From a virus: a DNA stretch of 37,442 nucleotides. The notes under the pieces are model-generated. The model had not been told where the DNA came from. It made no database searches and was given only the letters and a program-made list of their open reading frames with translations. Shown here one piece after another: positions 1-7,809 of this stretch (positions are counted from its first letter, which is position 1; each line of letters opens with the position of its first letter). The position numbers were made by a program, and so were the translations under genes. The DNA lies in the IMG/VR virus record IMGVR_UViG_3300031772_000120, positions 1 through 37,442 of that record. The stretch is one strand, 5' to 3'.

Positions 1-249
1 GAATGGGCGGTGGTCTCGGCGGAGGAGCCGGAAGTTCATCAGGATTCGCCCAAGCTCTGGGTGGAGCAGGTGCAGACCTTCAATCTCGTCTCGCGGGTCT
101 TTTCTCTAACTTGCAGCAAGGAGCCGCAGGTCAGGCCATGAATCAATATAACTCTCTTGGTCAACTAGGACTGGGAACGAAAGCCATTCAGCCAACTTAT
201 CAGCCGGGCTCTCAAGGGCCGCTTGCCGGACTAATATCCGGAGGCGCTT
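1..249. repeat. Terminal overlap of a circular (or circularly permuted) genome
   Basis: Bases 1-249 match 37194-37442 throughout except at one position: A at 122 against C at 37315. Both variants give a glycine codon (GGA/GGC). The overlap runs to both window ends inside one open reading frame, so the contig closes into a circle of 37,193 bp. This is the usual assembly signature of a circularly permuted, headful-packaged or circular phage genome. The mismatch suggests population variation or a sequencing error. Confidence 0.93.
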
Positions 250-383
250 CAGGGCTTGCAGAAGGTTTGGGAAAATACGGACCAGGGATGTTCGGAAATA
301 ACCAAGCAAATAGGGCGACCGGTACAGATTTCAATACAGGTTTTCTTCAGAACAAGATGGCTCAAGCTGGGGTTATGGGATGA
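1..383 (+). CDS. Glycine-rich ejection-type virion protein, C-terminal part (continues from 36815)
   Basis: This is the 3' portion of the gene that begins at 36815 and crosses the circle junction. In the circle the gene is 762 nt long and encodes 253 residues. The part here is rich in Gly, Gln and Ser and has no recognisable catalytic motif. The first in-window ATG (position 3) is internal, because the same frame is open upstream at the other end of the window. The stop overlaps the start of the next gene at 380. Position at the head of a group of internal-virion-like genes and the glycine-zipper N-terminus suggest a DNA-ejection or pilot protein; this is inference. Confidence 0.8.
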   Translation, partial: MGGGLGGGAGSSSGFAQALGGAGADLQSRLAGLFSNLQQGAAGQAMNQYNSLGQLGLGTKAIQPTYQPGSQGPLAGLISGGASGLAEGLGKYGPGMFGNNQANRATGTDFNTGFLQNKMAQAGVMG

Positions 384-1138
384 AGGATTTAGTTTTTGTC
401 CATGATGATGACATCGTGATCGGAACATATAAACTGTCTAAAGGTTTTGGAACAACCCATCAAGCCGTGAAGAAACTTGTTACAAAATACCATGATAGGT
501 TTGAAAGAGTCGGTAAGCGAAAAATTGGGCAACAAATTGACGTGCCAATTTCCGGATTTCAAATCCGGGAATTCAAATCCAAAAAGAGGCGTCCGGACAC
601 AGAATTTCTGCTAAATGAAGAACAGGCTATGTATCTTGGTACCCTTCTTCGAAACAGTGACACTGTTCTAGACTTCAAGGAACATCTTGTCACCGAATTT
701 CGGAGAATGTACAAATTTTTAATGTCTATTCGCAATCAAAAACAGAACGCCGAATGGCTAGAGAAACGAGCTTCAGGAAAGATCGAGCGAAGACTTGAGA
801 CCGATGCGATCAAAGAGTTCATCGAATACGCGATATCCCAAGGGTCTAAAAACGCTGCGAAATATTACATGATCATCACGAAGATGCAGAACAGCGCGCT
901 TTTTAATATGGATATGTTGACGATCGAATGCCCAAACATCAGAGATGTAGTAGACGGCCTCAGCCTTGACGCTCTCAAGATGTGCGATGTCATCGTAGCA
1001 AAGACTATCCGCGACAAGATGAAAGACAAAATGTTCTACAAGGACATCTTTCAATGTGCTAAGGCAAGAGTAGAGAGCTTTGCAGATTCAATCGGAAAAA
1101 GAGATATCGGAATGGAAAACATAAAGAGGATCTCATGA
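380..1138 (+). CDS. Rha-like phage regulatory protein
   Basis: A 252-residue protein. Residues 5-110 resemble the Rha/anti-repressor N-terminal DNA-binding domain: VFVHDDDIVIGTYKLSKGF followed by a region with the motif LLNEEQAMYLGTLLRNSD and a conserved EF-MYKF helix. The C-terminal half (from about residue 130) is helical and charged, and includes NIRDVVDGLSLDALKMCDV. The start overlaps the preceding stop and the stop overlaps the next ATG, so it is translated with the surrounding virion genes. Rha proteins regulate phage growth in lambdoid phages; a place inside a structural operon is unusual. I recall close relatives in chlamydial and other intracellular bacteria, but this was not searched. 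Confidence 0.72.
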   Translation: MKDLVFVHDDDIVIGTYKLSKGFGTTHQAVKKLVTKYHDRFERVGKRKIGQQIDVPISGFQIREFKSKKRRPDTEFLLNEEQAMYLGTLLRNSDTVLDFKEHLVTEFRRMYKFLMSIRNQKQNAEWLEKRASGKIERRLETDAIKEFIEYAISQGSKNAAKYYMIITKMQNSALFNMDMLTIECPNIRDVVDGLSLDALKMCDVIVAKTIRDKMKDKMFYKDIFQCAKARVESFADSIGKRDIGMENIKRIS

Positions 1139-2313
1139 GCATACAACTTCTTCCTCAGCAACAGACTTTAGCCAATACCCTTTCAAATACCCTAGGGCCT
1201 GCGCTTCAAAAAGGCATTACTGCGGGAACTGATAGAAGAATGCTTCAACAAGGTCTTTCAGGACTGAAGGATCTTCCTGAAAATGCCACGCCTTTGCAGC
1301 TTGCGCAGACCCTTATTAATGCCACGCATGGCATTGAAGGAGCAGAGAATTACGTGCAAACTCTCTTCCCATTGCTTTTGAATGCTCAAAGGATGCAAGC
1401 GCTCAATGGACAAGGACAGACGGGGTTAGGACAGGGGCAATCAACTCAAGGACAAGGAAGCTCTCCAGGTCAATTTCAGGGTGCAGGAGGATTCTTAACT
1501 TCTCCTAAGACAGAGAATGAAGTTCAAGAATTTGCTCAAAGATATGCGTTAGGAGATCCCAGCAAATACAAGGAAGGTTTAGATATAGCTCGCAATATGA
1601 ATTCAGGAGCGGTACAAAATCTTGAGTATTTCAGGGGAAGGCTCGGTGATATCGGCATAAAACCTAATGAAATGCCTTATGCGGTTCAGATTGCACAAAA
1701 AAGCGACATTAAAGACCCTGAAAAACTTCTTACTCACGTCAAGAGAGAGATGGAAGATATCCGACAAATGGACAACATCGTCATCCCGGGTTTGATGAAT
1801 CAAGCTATGAGGATTGCTACTTCAGGCTTGCTTCCTGGACCTCCGATGCAAACCAGACATCAAGCCCAATCAAAATATCAACCTCTAATAGACAGGATGA
1901 TTAAGAAAGGGTATGAGCCTATAGTCCGAGAGAAATTAGCAGCGGCCGAATTTAGTCCTACAGAAATTGAAGAAAGAATTCATCCCGTCACGAAGCAAGT
2001 TGCGTCTAATCTTGACTCTATTCCATTGGCATCAAAAGATAAAGAATCAAATATAAATAAAATTGAAGACTTTCTTCTAAGAAATTCTCAAAATCAGTCT
2101 TTGTTATCCTTAAGAAGACAGCTTGTTAAGTCGAAGAAATACGATTGGAAAGACATAAATCAAGCATTGCAAAAAGCTATGTCTAAAGGATTGAAGCTAT
2201 CTACTGATCAGGACAAAGAACTCGCTGAATTTGCACAGCCACCAAGAGATTCTTTGATGGATGTGTGGTTTGGTTCAGGAAGATTGCCTGGTGCATTAAG
2301 GGGTGAAAAGTGA
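1135..2313 (+). CDS. Internal virion / structural protein of unknown function
   Basis: A 392-residue protein that I do not recognise by family. The N-terminus (residues 1-90) is helical and polar. Residues about 98-120 form a Gly/Gln-rich linker, and the rest is charged and helical with many Lys, Glu and Gln residues. There is no signal peptide or membrane segment. It overlaps both neighbours by 4 nt and sits between the glycine-zipper protein and the proline-rich protein, a position typical of ejection proteins of short-tailed phages. Confidence 0.6.
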   Translation: MSIQLLPQQQTLANTLSNTLGPALQKGITAGTDRRMLQQGLSGLKDLPENATPLQLAQTLINATHGIEGAENYVQTLFPLLLNAQRMQALNGQGQTGLGQGQSTQGQGSSPGQFQGAGGFLTSPKTENEVQEFAQRYALGDPSKYKEGLDIARNMNSGAVQNLEYFRGRLGDIGIKPNEMPYAVQIAQKSDIKDPEKLLTHVKREMEDIRQMDNIVIPGLMNQAMRIATSGLLPGPPMQTRHQAQSKYQPLIDRMIKKGYEPIVREKLAAAEFSPTEIEERIHPVTKQVASNLDSIPLASKDKESNINKIEDFLLRNSQNQSLLSLRRQLVKSKKYDWKDINQALQKAMSKGLKLSTDQDKELAEFAQPPRDSLMDVWFGSGRLPGALRGEK

Positions 2314-3650
2314 ATCCTGTTTCTAGTGCTCTTTCCATTGGCTATACAGCAGTTCAGATTCTTAATTTCTTATCTAAGAAAAATCCATCTTTAGCCGGGA
2401 AAATAGGAAGAGCCACTTCAGCAGGTTATACAGCCAATCAGATCCTTAATTTCATTAGCAGAGATTTTAAATCACAAGATCTAGAGGGTTTGAGTGAGCA
2501 ACAAATCCATAAGAAAAGAAGAGAATATGATGCTGAATCTACTAAAGATTTGGCCAAGATAGGTCTTGGGATAGCTGGGACTTTAGCTTCTAGAGGTATG
2601 TTCGGAGGTCAGTCGCCTACACAAGCTCCTACGCAACCTTCCCCTGTGCCTCCTATACCGGGAACTCCACCCGCCCAAGGCATGGCCCCCCCTATACCTC
2701 CTATAGGTCCAGCCCCTATGGCAAACGCTCCCGTTCAACCTCCTGCGATACCTCCTGTAGGTCCCGCTGCGATGGGTGGCATACCTACAGTGACTCCTAA
2801 TCAGCCCGCGCAAGGTGGTGCACCTTTTTCTCCGCCTCCTCAGCAAGCACAATCGCAACTGCTAAAACAATTAGGAGTGGAAGAACTTGTAAAGTCACTA
2901 GCCGCTAAAGGGCAGGCTCCTGAGCAAATCTCCTCGCAGATACAAGGATCGATGCACCCGGGAACAAGAAAGTCTCTAGCTACTAAGATTGCGCAAGGAG
3001 TCGAAAGACCTATAGCGGAGCACATTAAGGATTACCTGAAAAGTCCCGAAGGTCTTTTGCGAGAAGACGTCCTTAAGTTCGGGGAAGAGACGCCCCTTCA
3101 AAAGGGAGATCTCGTTTTAGACCCTTCCTCCAATACGATGGGCGACGTAAAAGATATCAAACAGAAACAGGCTCTTCTAGACTCGGACGGAAAGCTTCAC
3201 AAGGCTGAAACGGATAACCTCATTAAGTCTCCGTTGCCAAAAAAAGATCTTGCCGAGCTTCACGACGATCTTATCCGTGGAATTGAAGAAGAGACGGGAC
3301 AGCAAGTGTCACGCAATGTCAACTGGGCAGGATACGATCCTGAAAAAAATATGCTCGCATACCTTCCTCATGACGGACGTCTTTATACTTATGAAGATAT
3401 GTCTGAAGAAGATACCGATTATCTGACCAAGACTCTTCACCAGAGAAAGACTAGTGGTTCTAACTTCATCGGAGCCTGGGAACAAGGGTCTGAGTCTCCA
3501 ATCGGAGCCGCAATGTACAAGCTCATCAAGAAGCTGCAAGAAGAACGTGGCGGTAAAGGAAACGAGTATTCAGGAAAGTTTGAAACCATATATAGCGCCT
3601 TAGAGCCGGCAATTAAAGCCGCTAAAGCTGCGAAGAGGAAGAAACGATGA
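2310..3650 (+). CDS. Proline-rich internal virion protein
   Basis: A 446-residue protein in three parts. Residues 1-60 contain a repeated motif (GYTAVQILNFLSKK then GYTANQILNFISRD), suggesting an internal duplication. Residues about 100-185 form a long Pro/Ala/Gly-rich low-complexity linker. Residues 190-446 are a charged domain ending in a Lys/Arg-rich tail. The start overlaps the upstream stop by 4 nt. No enzymatic motif was found. Location and composition fit an ejected or scaffolding virion component, but the function is not shown by the sequence. Confidence 0.6.
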   Translation: MNPVSSALSIGYTAVQILNFLSKKNPSLAGKIGRATSAGYTANQILNFISRDFKSQDLEGLSEQQIHKKRREYDAESTKDLAKIGLGIAGTLASRGMFGGQSPTQAPTQPSPVPPIPGTPPAQGMAPPIPPIGPAPMANAPVQPPAIPPVGPAAMGGIPTVTPNQPAQGGAPFSPPPQQAQSQLLKQLGVEELVKSLAAKGQAPEQISSQIQGSMHPGTRKSLATKIAQGVERPIAEHIKDYLKSPEGLLREDVLKFGEETPLQKGDLVLDPSSNTMGDVKDIKQKQALLDSDGKLHKAETDNLIKSPLPKKDLAELHDDLIRGIEEETGQQVSRNVNWAGYDPEKNMLAYLPHDGRLYTYEDMSEEDTDYLTKTLHQRKTSGSNFIGAWEQGSESPIGAAMYKLIKKLQEERGGKGNEYSGKFETIYSALEPAIKAAKAAKRKKR

Positions 3651-3742
3651 GAAGCCCTGAACTTGTGAAGCTGCTTTGGTTCTTGCAGCAATACGGTAAA
3701 AACAAGAAGAAAAAGCCTGCTAAAAAAGGCGTGAAATCTTGA
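3647..3742 (+). CDS. Small basic protein (31 aa)
   Basis: The ATG overlaps the preceding TGA (ATGA), indicating coupled translation. The product has a hydrophobic stretch (LVKLLWFLQQY) followed by a lysine-rich tail. It is too short for family assignment. It may be a small virion or DNA-binding peptide. Confidence 0.45.
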   Translation: MRSPELVKLLWFLQQYGKNKKKKPAKKGVKS

Positions 3743-3788
3743 CGCATTTAATCCTCTCCAAAACACTGAAATTTTAACGAGGTCACTA

Positions 3789-4745
3789 ATGGTAAAACGA
3801 ATCACAGCTTACGGGGTCGGATCGCCAAAGATTGACCTCGCTCCAGCACCTATAGAAAGCAACGGTATTCCTAATAATGCTAGCAAGAATTTAGCGCTCG
3901 GTCAGCTCGTTAAGGACACTACCTCCGGCGACTGGCTTGCTTATAATGGTACAGGGCAAAGCTTTTCGGTTCTGTCACCAGGTGCCGGTGGCGGAGTTAG
4001 CACACTTACCGGCGACTCAGGCACGGCGACACCGGCTTTGGGAAATATACAGATAGCCACAGGTACTAACCTAACAAGTACGGCAGCAGGATCTACAGTC
4101 ACGATTACACTAGATGCAGACGTGGCTACCGTTTTTTCTGGTAATTCCGGAAGCACGAACCCAGTTGGAAACGTGATAAGTTTAATCGGTCAAGGATCAG
4201 TCCTCACCGGGGCGGGCACACCTGCGGGAACAGTAAACATCAGGGGCGACGGTCTTACATCCGTAATCACCGGTTCAGGAACGGCAATCATGCCGGTTTT
4301 CCCAAACCCGACTGCCAACCAGATGACCTTTACGGGCGCAGGGGGAATCTCAACCTCAGCCGTAGGATCTACGATCACTTTTACCGGATCGGGTTCCGGA
4401 TCTGGTCCATGGGTAAATATCTCAGGACCAGGAGCTCTTGCACCTGCGACTAGTTACTACTTTAAGGGAAACTCTACAGCTGTAACCATGCCGACTGACG
4501 GAGCTTCAAATTTTGGAGAAATAATAGAAATCTTCGTGTCTCCTAATTCTACCGGGCCTCTTATATTGAACATTTCAACGGTAGGTCAAAGATTTTACGG
4601 ATTATCTATACCGGCTCCCGCAGGAAAAACAAGCCTCACGATGTCGGTTGGATCATCAATAAGAGTAGTGTTTTTCCAAGCGATATTAGAGTCAACAACC
4701 GGATGGGCAATCTTATCAGCAACTGGAACAATTAGCTTTACTTAA
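3789..4745 (+). CDS. Tail fibre / receptor-binding protein
   Basis: A 318-residue protein. The first ~55 residues (MVKRITAYGVGSPKIDLAP...GQLVKDTTSGDWLAYNG) closely match the N-terminus of the protein at 12750, pointing to a shared virion-attachment domain. The rest is Gly/Thr/Ser-rich with beta-type repeats (TGTNLTSTAAGSTVTITL and STSAVGSTITFTGSG), as in phage fibres. A Shine-Dalgarno-like GAGG lies upstream of the ATG. It heads the receptor-binding module. No cleavage or lyase motif is visible. Confidence 0.68.
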   Translation: MVKRITAYGVGSPKIDLAPAPIESNGIPNNASKNLALGQLVKDTTSGDWLAYNGTGQSFSVLSPGAGGGVSTLTGDSGTATPALGNIQIATGTNLTSTAAGSTVTITLDADVATVFSGNSGSTNPVGNVISLIGQGSVLTGAGTPAGTVNIRGDGLTSVITGSGTAIMPVFPNPTANQMTFTGAGGISTSAVGSTITFTGSGSGSGPWVNISGPGALAPATSYYFKGNSTAVTMPTDGASNFGEIIEIFVSPNSTGPLILNISTVGQRFYGLSIPAPAGKTSLTMSVGSSIRVVFFQAILESTTGWAILSATGTISFT

Positions 4746-4753
4746 GGAATTAT

Positions 4754-5956
4754 ATGGCAACATTTTACGCAAACGCTACAAATAACTTTGGTGCGACTAA
4801 TTATCTTGTTGGGACGATTGCAAACGGAGCACCCTACCAAACGATTCAGGACGCAATAGATGCGGCAGTAACCACACTTCCCGCAGTCATGGTGATTCAG
4901 CCCGGAACGTATACCGAATCGATTTCCTGGCCAGCAGGATTGAGCGTATCTTCTTCTTCCTCGGCATTGACTACCTTGCAAGTCTCAATCGTAGGTAATC
5001 AGACTTTTACCGCGACTGGCGAGTTGTCTTTCGAAAGCATTCTGTTTACGGCTCTCGCAGGCGACACATGGACTTGCGGTGATGCAGGTGCAGGAACTGC
5101 AAGTTTAGACTTACAAAATTGCGTCTTGATTTCTAACGCTGGCCTTTGCATTTTGTCTGCTTCGGCAGCGGGTACTTCTAATGTGACGACAAGAAGCACC
5201 ACGTGCCTTTCTTTGGCAGCCGATTGCGCTGACGTCGCTAATGGAACTCTTAGAATGGGGTTGTCCGAATTTATCTCGACAGCAGCAGCAGGAAGTGGTT
5301 TAACTGTAGGACTGAGCGCTCTTTGCACTGCAACGGTGTGTCAATTCTCAGGTGGCGCAACGGGATCAGGAGTTCTAATTACCGGTGCAGCATCTCAGTT
5401 TTCTGGCACTCTTAATAGCATTTCAGGACAACAGGGCATTCGATTTACAGCAGCAGGGCAAGCTACCTCAATTCGAGATAGCTTCGCTACAACTGATCCG
5501 TTCTTTATTAATACATCGGGTGCTTTTGGTACGCTGAGTATCGGCTTACCGCTTTTTTTAATCGGTTCAACATCCGTTGATCCTGCGATCACCACAACAA
5601 TAATCCCTACTTTCCCAGCAACTGCGGCTGCATTCCCATGGACAAACATTATTGCGAACCAAACTCTAGCCGTAAACAACGGTTACTTTGCAAGCGCAGG
5701 TGCTTTGTCTCTGCTTCTTCCTGCGGTGTCTGCGGTTGGGGATGTTATCGAAGTATCGCTACCAACTGGCGGAACCTCTTGGATCATCACTCAGGGCGCA
5801 GGACAAGAAATTAGAGCTGGTATCGTTACAACAACTGCGGGTGCAGGTGGATCATTAAGCTCAACAGCTCTCGGTGACTCGGTTCGTCTCGTTTGCCAGA
5901 CGGCTAACTTAGCCTGGGAAGCTCAATCATCATTTGGCTCATTAACGGCGGTTTAA
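4754..5956 (+). CDS. Right-handed beta-helix tail spike, copy 1
   Basis: A 400-residue protein. Residues about 20-60 contain the pectate-lyase-type opening ATIxDAIDAA...VIQPGTYTESI, followed by beta-helix-like coils with many Cys, Gly and Ser residues. The last ~95 residues (NGYFASAGALSLLLPAVSAVGDVIEV ... GGTSWIITQGAGQEI) form a C-terminal domain shared by all four spikes here, probably a trimerisation or folding cap. Unlike the other three it lacks the MxRxNSxNFxGLE N-terminus, so it may attach differently. The substrate is unknown; no catalytic residues can be assigned by eye. Confidence 0.72.
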   Translation: MATFYANATNNFGATNYLVGTIANGAPYQTIQDAIDAAVTTLPAVMVIQPGTYTESISWPAGLSVSSSSSALTTLQVSIVGNQTFTATGELSFESILFTALAGDTWTCGDAGAGTASLDLQNCVLISNAGLCILSASAAGTSNVTTRSTTCLSLAADCADVANGTLRMGLSEFISTAAAGSGLTVGLSALCTATVCQFSGGATGSGVLITGAASQFSGTLNSISGQQGIRFTAAGQATSIRDSFATTDPFFINTSGAFGTLSIGLPLFLIGSTSVDPAITTTIIPTFPATAAAFPWTNIIANQTLAVNNGYFASAGALSLLLPAVSAVGDVIEVSLPTGGTSWIITQGAGQEIRAGIVTTTAGAGGSLSSTALGDSVRLVCQTANLAWEAQSSFGSLTAV

Positions 5957-5965
5957 AAGAAATAT

Positions 5966-6121
5966 ATGAGAAAAAACACATCGGTGAATCTTGACATTAC
6001 GACGCCAGCAACGGGTTATACGATCAAAGGTGGAACCACAACTCCATTAGCACTGACGCTTGCAGGGACAGGAGACCTAACCATGCAATCATCATTCAAA
6101 AGATCAAGCACGCTAAGCTTT
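5966..6121 (+). CDS. Short fibre-like ORF (51 aa), possibly a truncated gene
   Basis: The start MRKNTSVNLD resembles the N-termini of the adjacent spikes and of the ORF at 6134. It is followed by a threonine-rich stretch (GYTIKGGTTTPLALTLAGTGDLTM) typical of phage fibre N-terminal repeats, then stops. The neighbouring full genes are ~400 residues, so this is probably a truncated remnant or a separate small virion peptide. Purpose unknown. Confidence 0.4.
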
Positions 6122-6133
6122 TAAGGATCAAAA

Positions 6134-6411
6134 ATGGTAAAAAATACATCGGTAAATTTAGATGTACAGGGCATACGGATGGCAACGTTTCGATTGTTAC
6201 TACAACCCGAACATATGTCGGAAATATCTGTGGACCCAACGCAATCCGAAGCGTCAACAATGAGGCACAATTGAGGCATTTTGTAATGGCCGACATGACA
6301 GCTGGAGACACTGCGAAATGTTCTATTGTTTTAAACAACGGCACACAGGTTGCTGATCTGCTTGGAGGCGGATCAATGTTCACATTTTTTCAAGGTTATT
6401 TAATTTTTTAG
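6134..6411 (+). pseudogene. Fibre-like gene split by a -1 frame change (frameshift candidate or decayed gene)
   Basis: The ATG frame encodes MVKNTSVNL, homologous to the neighbouring N-termini, but soon loses similarity and stops. The -1 frame is open to the TAG at 6409-6411 and encodes a convincing C-terminus (TGHTDGNVSIVTTTRTYVGN ... NNGTQVADLLGGGSMF). The heptamer A AAT TTA lies at 6154-6160, exactly in the ATG frame, and is a legitimate -1 slippery sequence. Slippage would give a ~92-residue fusion. A simple 1-nt deletion in a decaying gene is the competing explanation. Confidence 0.45.
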
Positions 6412-6417
6412 GAATCT

Positions 6418-6507
6418 ATGGCAAAGACAATATCGAATGGAACTTCCAGAATTTGAATAAGCACCGACAGCCCAACGGTCTCAGAAGAATTAGTAGTTAT
6501 ACCATAA
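6418..6507 (+). pseudogene. Gene remnant with in-frame TGA
   Basis: The frame reads MAKTISNGTSRI, then TGA (6454-6456), then ISTDSPTVSEELVVIP and TAA. The N-terminus resembles the short fibre-like ORFs upstream, so this is most likely the collapsed relic of another spike or fibre gene. Stop-codon readthrough is possible but unsupported. Confidence 0.3.
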
Positions 6508-6514
6508 GGATTAT

Positions 6515-7705
6515 ATGACAAGAACAAATTCAGTAAACTTTTCCGGTCTCGAAAAATACGTCGTCGACCAACAACATCCTGACGCACCTTTTGCGACAGT
6601 ACAGGAAGCGGTAAACGCAGCAGCAGCGACAGCGCTCCCCAGTGTGGTTTACATTTTGCCAGGCGTGTATGTTGAAGATGTTACATTGCCTTCCGTAGTG
6701 AGCCTCTGCGCTCTTGGCACATCAGGTCAATCCGAATTAGTAAAAATCACTGGACGATGCCTAATAGACAGCACAGCGAGTGCTTTCAACACGACAATTT
6801 CAGGGATTACATTCCAAACAACTGCTCCCTTTCCAGCAATGGATATTCAGGGCGCAAACCCGGTATCCGTGCAATTCGAAGGTTGCGCATTTCGAGGAAC
6901 ACTCAACACCGCCGTAAGTATCGCTTCAACGGGTTCTTTAGATTTCCGAGGATGCAAATTTACCGCATCAGCCGGACAAAAGATTTGGGATCTTACTTCC
7001 GATGCTTTAATCAACTCTTACGACTGTACGTTCACCTCAACCGACACGGCCTCTACCGCTAACTCAGCCTCTCTCCGCCTTAACATTTTTAGCTGTACGG
7101 CGTGGGTTGACTCCTTTGATCTTAGAAAAGGTACCGTTGTAATGCGAGGCTCGATACTTGAGCCTATCGCTACACTTCCCGTCTACAATTTTGTTGGGGC
7201 AGGTTTCGGGGTAATTATGGATTCAATCGTCAACACGATTTCTTCTACTTCAGGTTATGTTGCTGACGGAGCGGGATTCTTTATTTACTCGGGTCTCAGA
7301 ATGCCCGGAACATCTACCTTTAACTACGTCCCTGTAGACCCTTTATCAACTAAATTTTATCTCCCGAATTTAGATTTATATTTTAATCCGCAAGTGCAAA
7401 ATACCTCGACTAACATGCAGGCTTACAATAGCTATATTGTTACAAGCGGTACGCCCTCTTTTGCGCTCCCAACAGGCGGATCAGTTTCAGCTGGAACACA
7501 GCTAAAAATATCTATGTACGGCGGTACTTCTTGGACGATCACGCAAGCGGGCGGACAGTCAATCCGCATGGGTACGTCGGTCACGACAATCGGCGTAGGC
7601 GGAAGCTTGTCAAGCACAGCTGATGGTGATTGCGTGACGCTCGATGCTATCGATGGTAGCAACTGGGTTGTAACAAGCTCCATGGGCAGCTTAGTCATTG
7701 TTTAG
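6515..7705 (+). CDS. Right-handed beta-helix tail spike, copy 2
   Basis: A 396-residue protein. The N-terminus MTRTNSVNFSGLEKYVVD is shared with copies 3 and 4 and is probably the virion anchor. FATVQEAVNAA...VYILPGVYVEDV then opens a beta-helix domain. The C-terminal ~90 residues share the GGTSWTITQAGGQSIRMG ... SSTADGDCVTL cap with the other spikes. It follows AAGGATTAT-ATG. Likely a depolymerising or receptor-binding spike; the active site is not identifiable by eye. Confidence 0.72.
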   Translation: MTRTNSVNFSGLEKYVVDQQHPDAPFATVQEAVNAAAATALPSVVYILPGVYVEDVTLPSVVSLCALGTSGQSELVKITGRCLIDSTASAFNTTISGITFQTTAPFPAMDIQGANPVSVQFEGCAFRGTLNTAVSIASTGSLDFRGCKFTASAGQKIWDLTSDALINSYDCTFTSTDTASTANSASLRLNIFSCTAWVDSFDLRKGTVVMRGSILEPIATLPVYNFVGAGFGVIMDSIVNTISSTSGYVADGAGFFIYSGLRMPGTSTFNYVPVDPLSTKFYLPNLDLYFNPQVQNTSTNMQAYNSYIVTSGTPSFALPTGGSVSAGTQLKISMYGGTSWTITQAGGQSIRMGTSVTTIGVGGSLSSTADGDCVTLDAIDGSNWVVTSSMGSLVIV

Positions 7706-7710
7706 GAAAG

Positions 7711-7773
7711 ATGACTGTCCAAAGAAGAAGGCTTTCAAAAAGGACACGAAAACACATACCATGGGAAGAGTAA
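7711..7773 (+). CDS. Very short basic ORF (20 aa)
   Basis: ATG preceded by TTTAGGAAAG, encoding an Arg/Lys-rich peptide. It has no recognisable family and may be fortuitous. It lies in the gap between spikes 2 and 3, next to a remnant spike tail. Confidence 0.2.
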   Translation: MTVQRRRLSKRTRKHIPWEE

Positions 7774-7809
7774 GCCCATAAGTTCGCTTACAGTCGTTTA
7801 AGGAGTTTT
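7774..7809 (+). pseudogene. Relic of a spike-gene 3' end
   Basis: The sequence just before spike 3 reads SSLTVV-stop followed by the same ribosome-binding leader. The 25 bases ending in the ATG of copy 3 match those ending in the ATG of copy 4, where they form the true 3' end of copy 3 (SITVV-stop). This orphan tail implies that an earlier spike copy was deleted or recombined away between copies 2 and 3. Confidence 0.55.
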
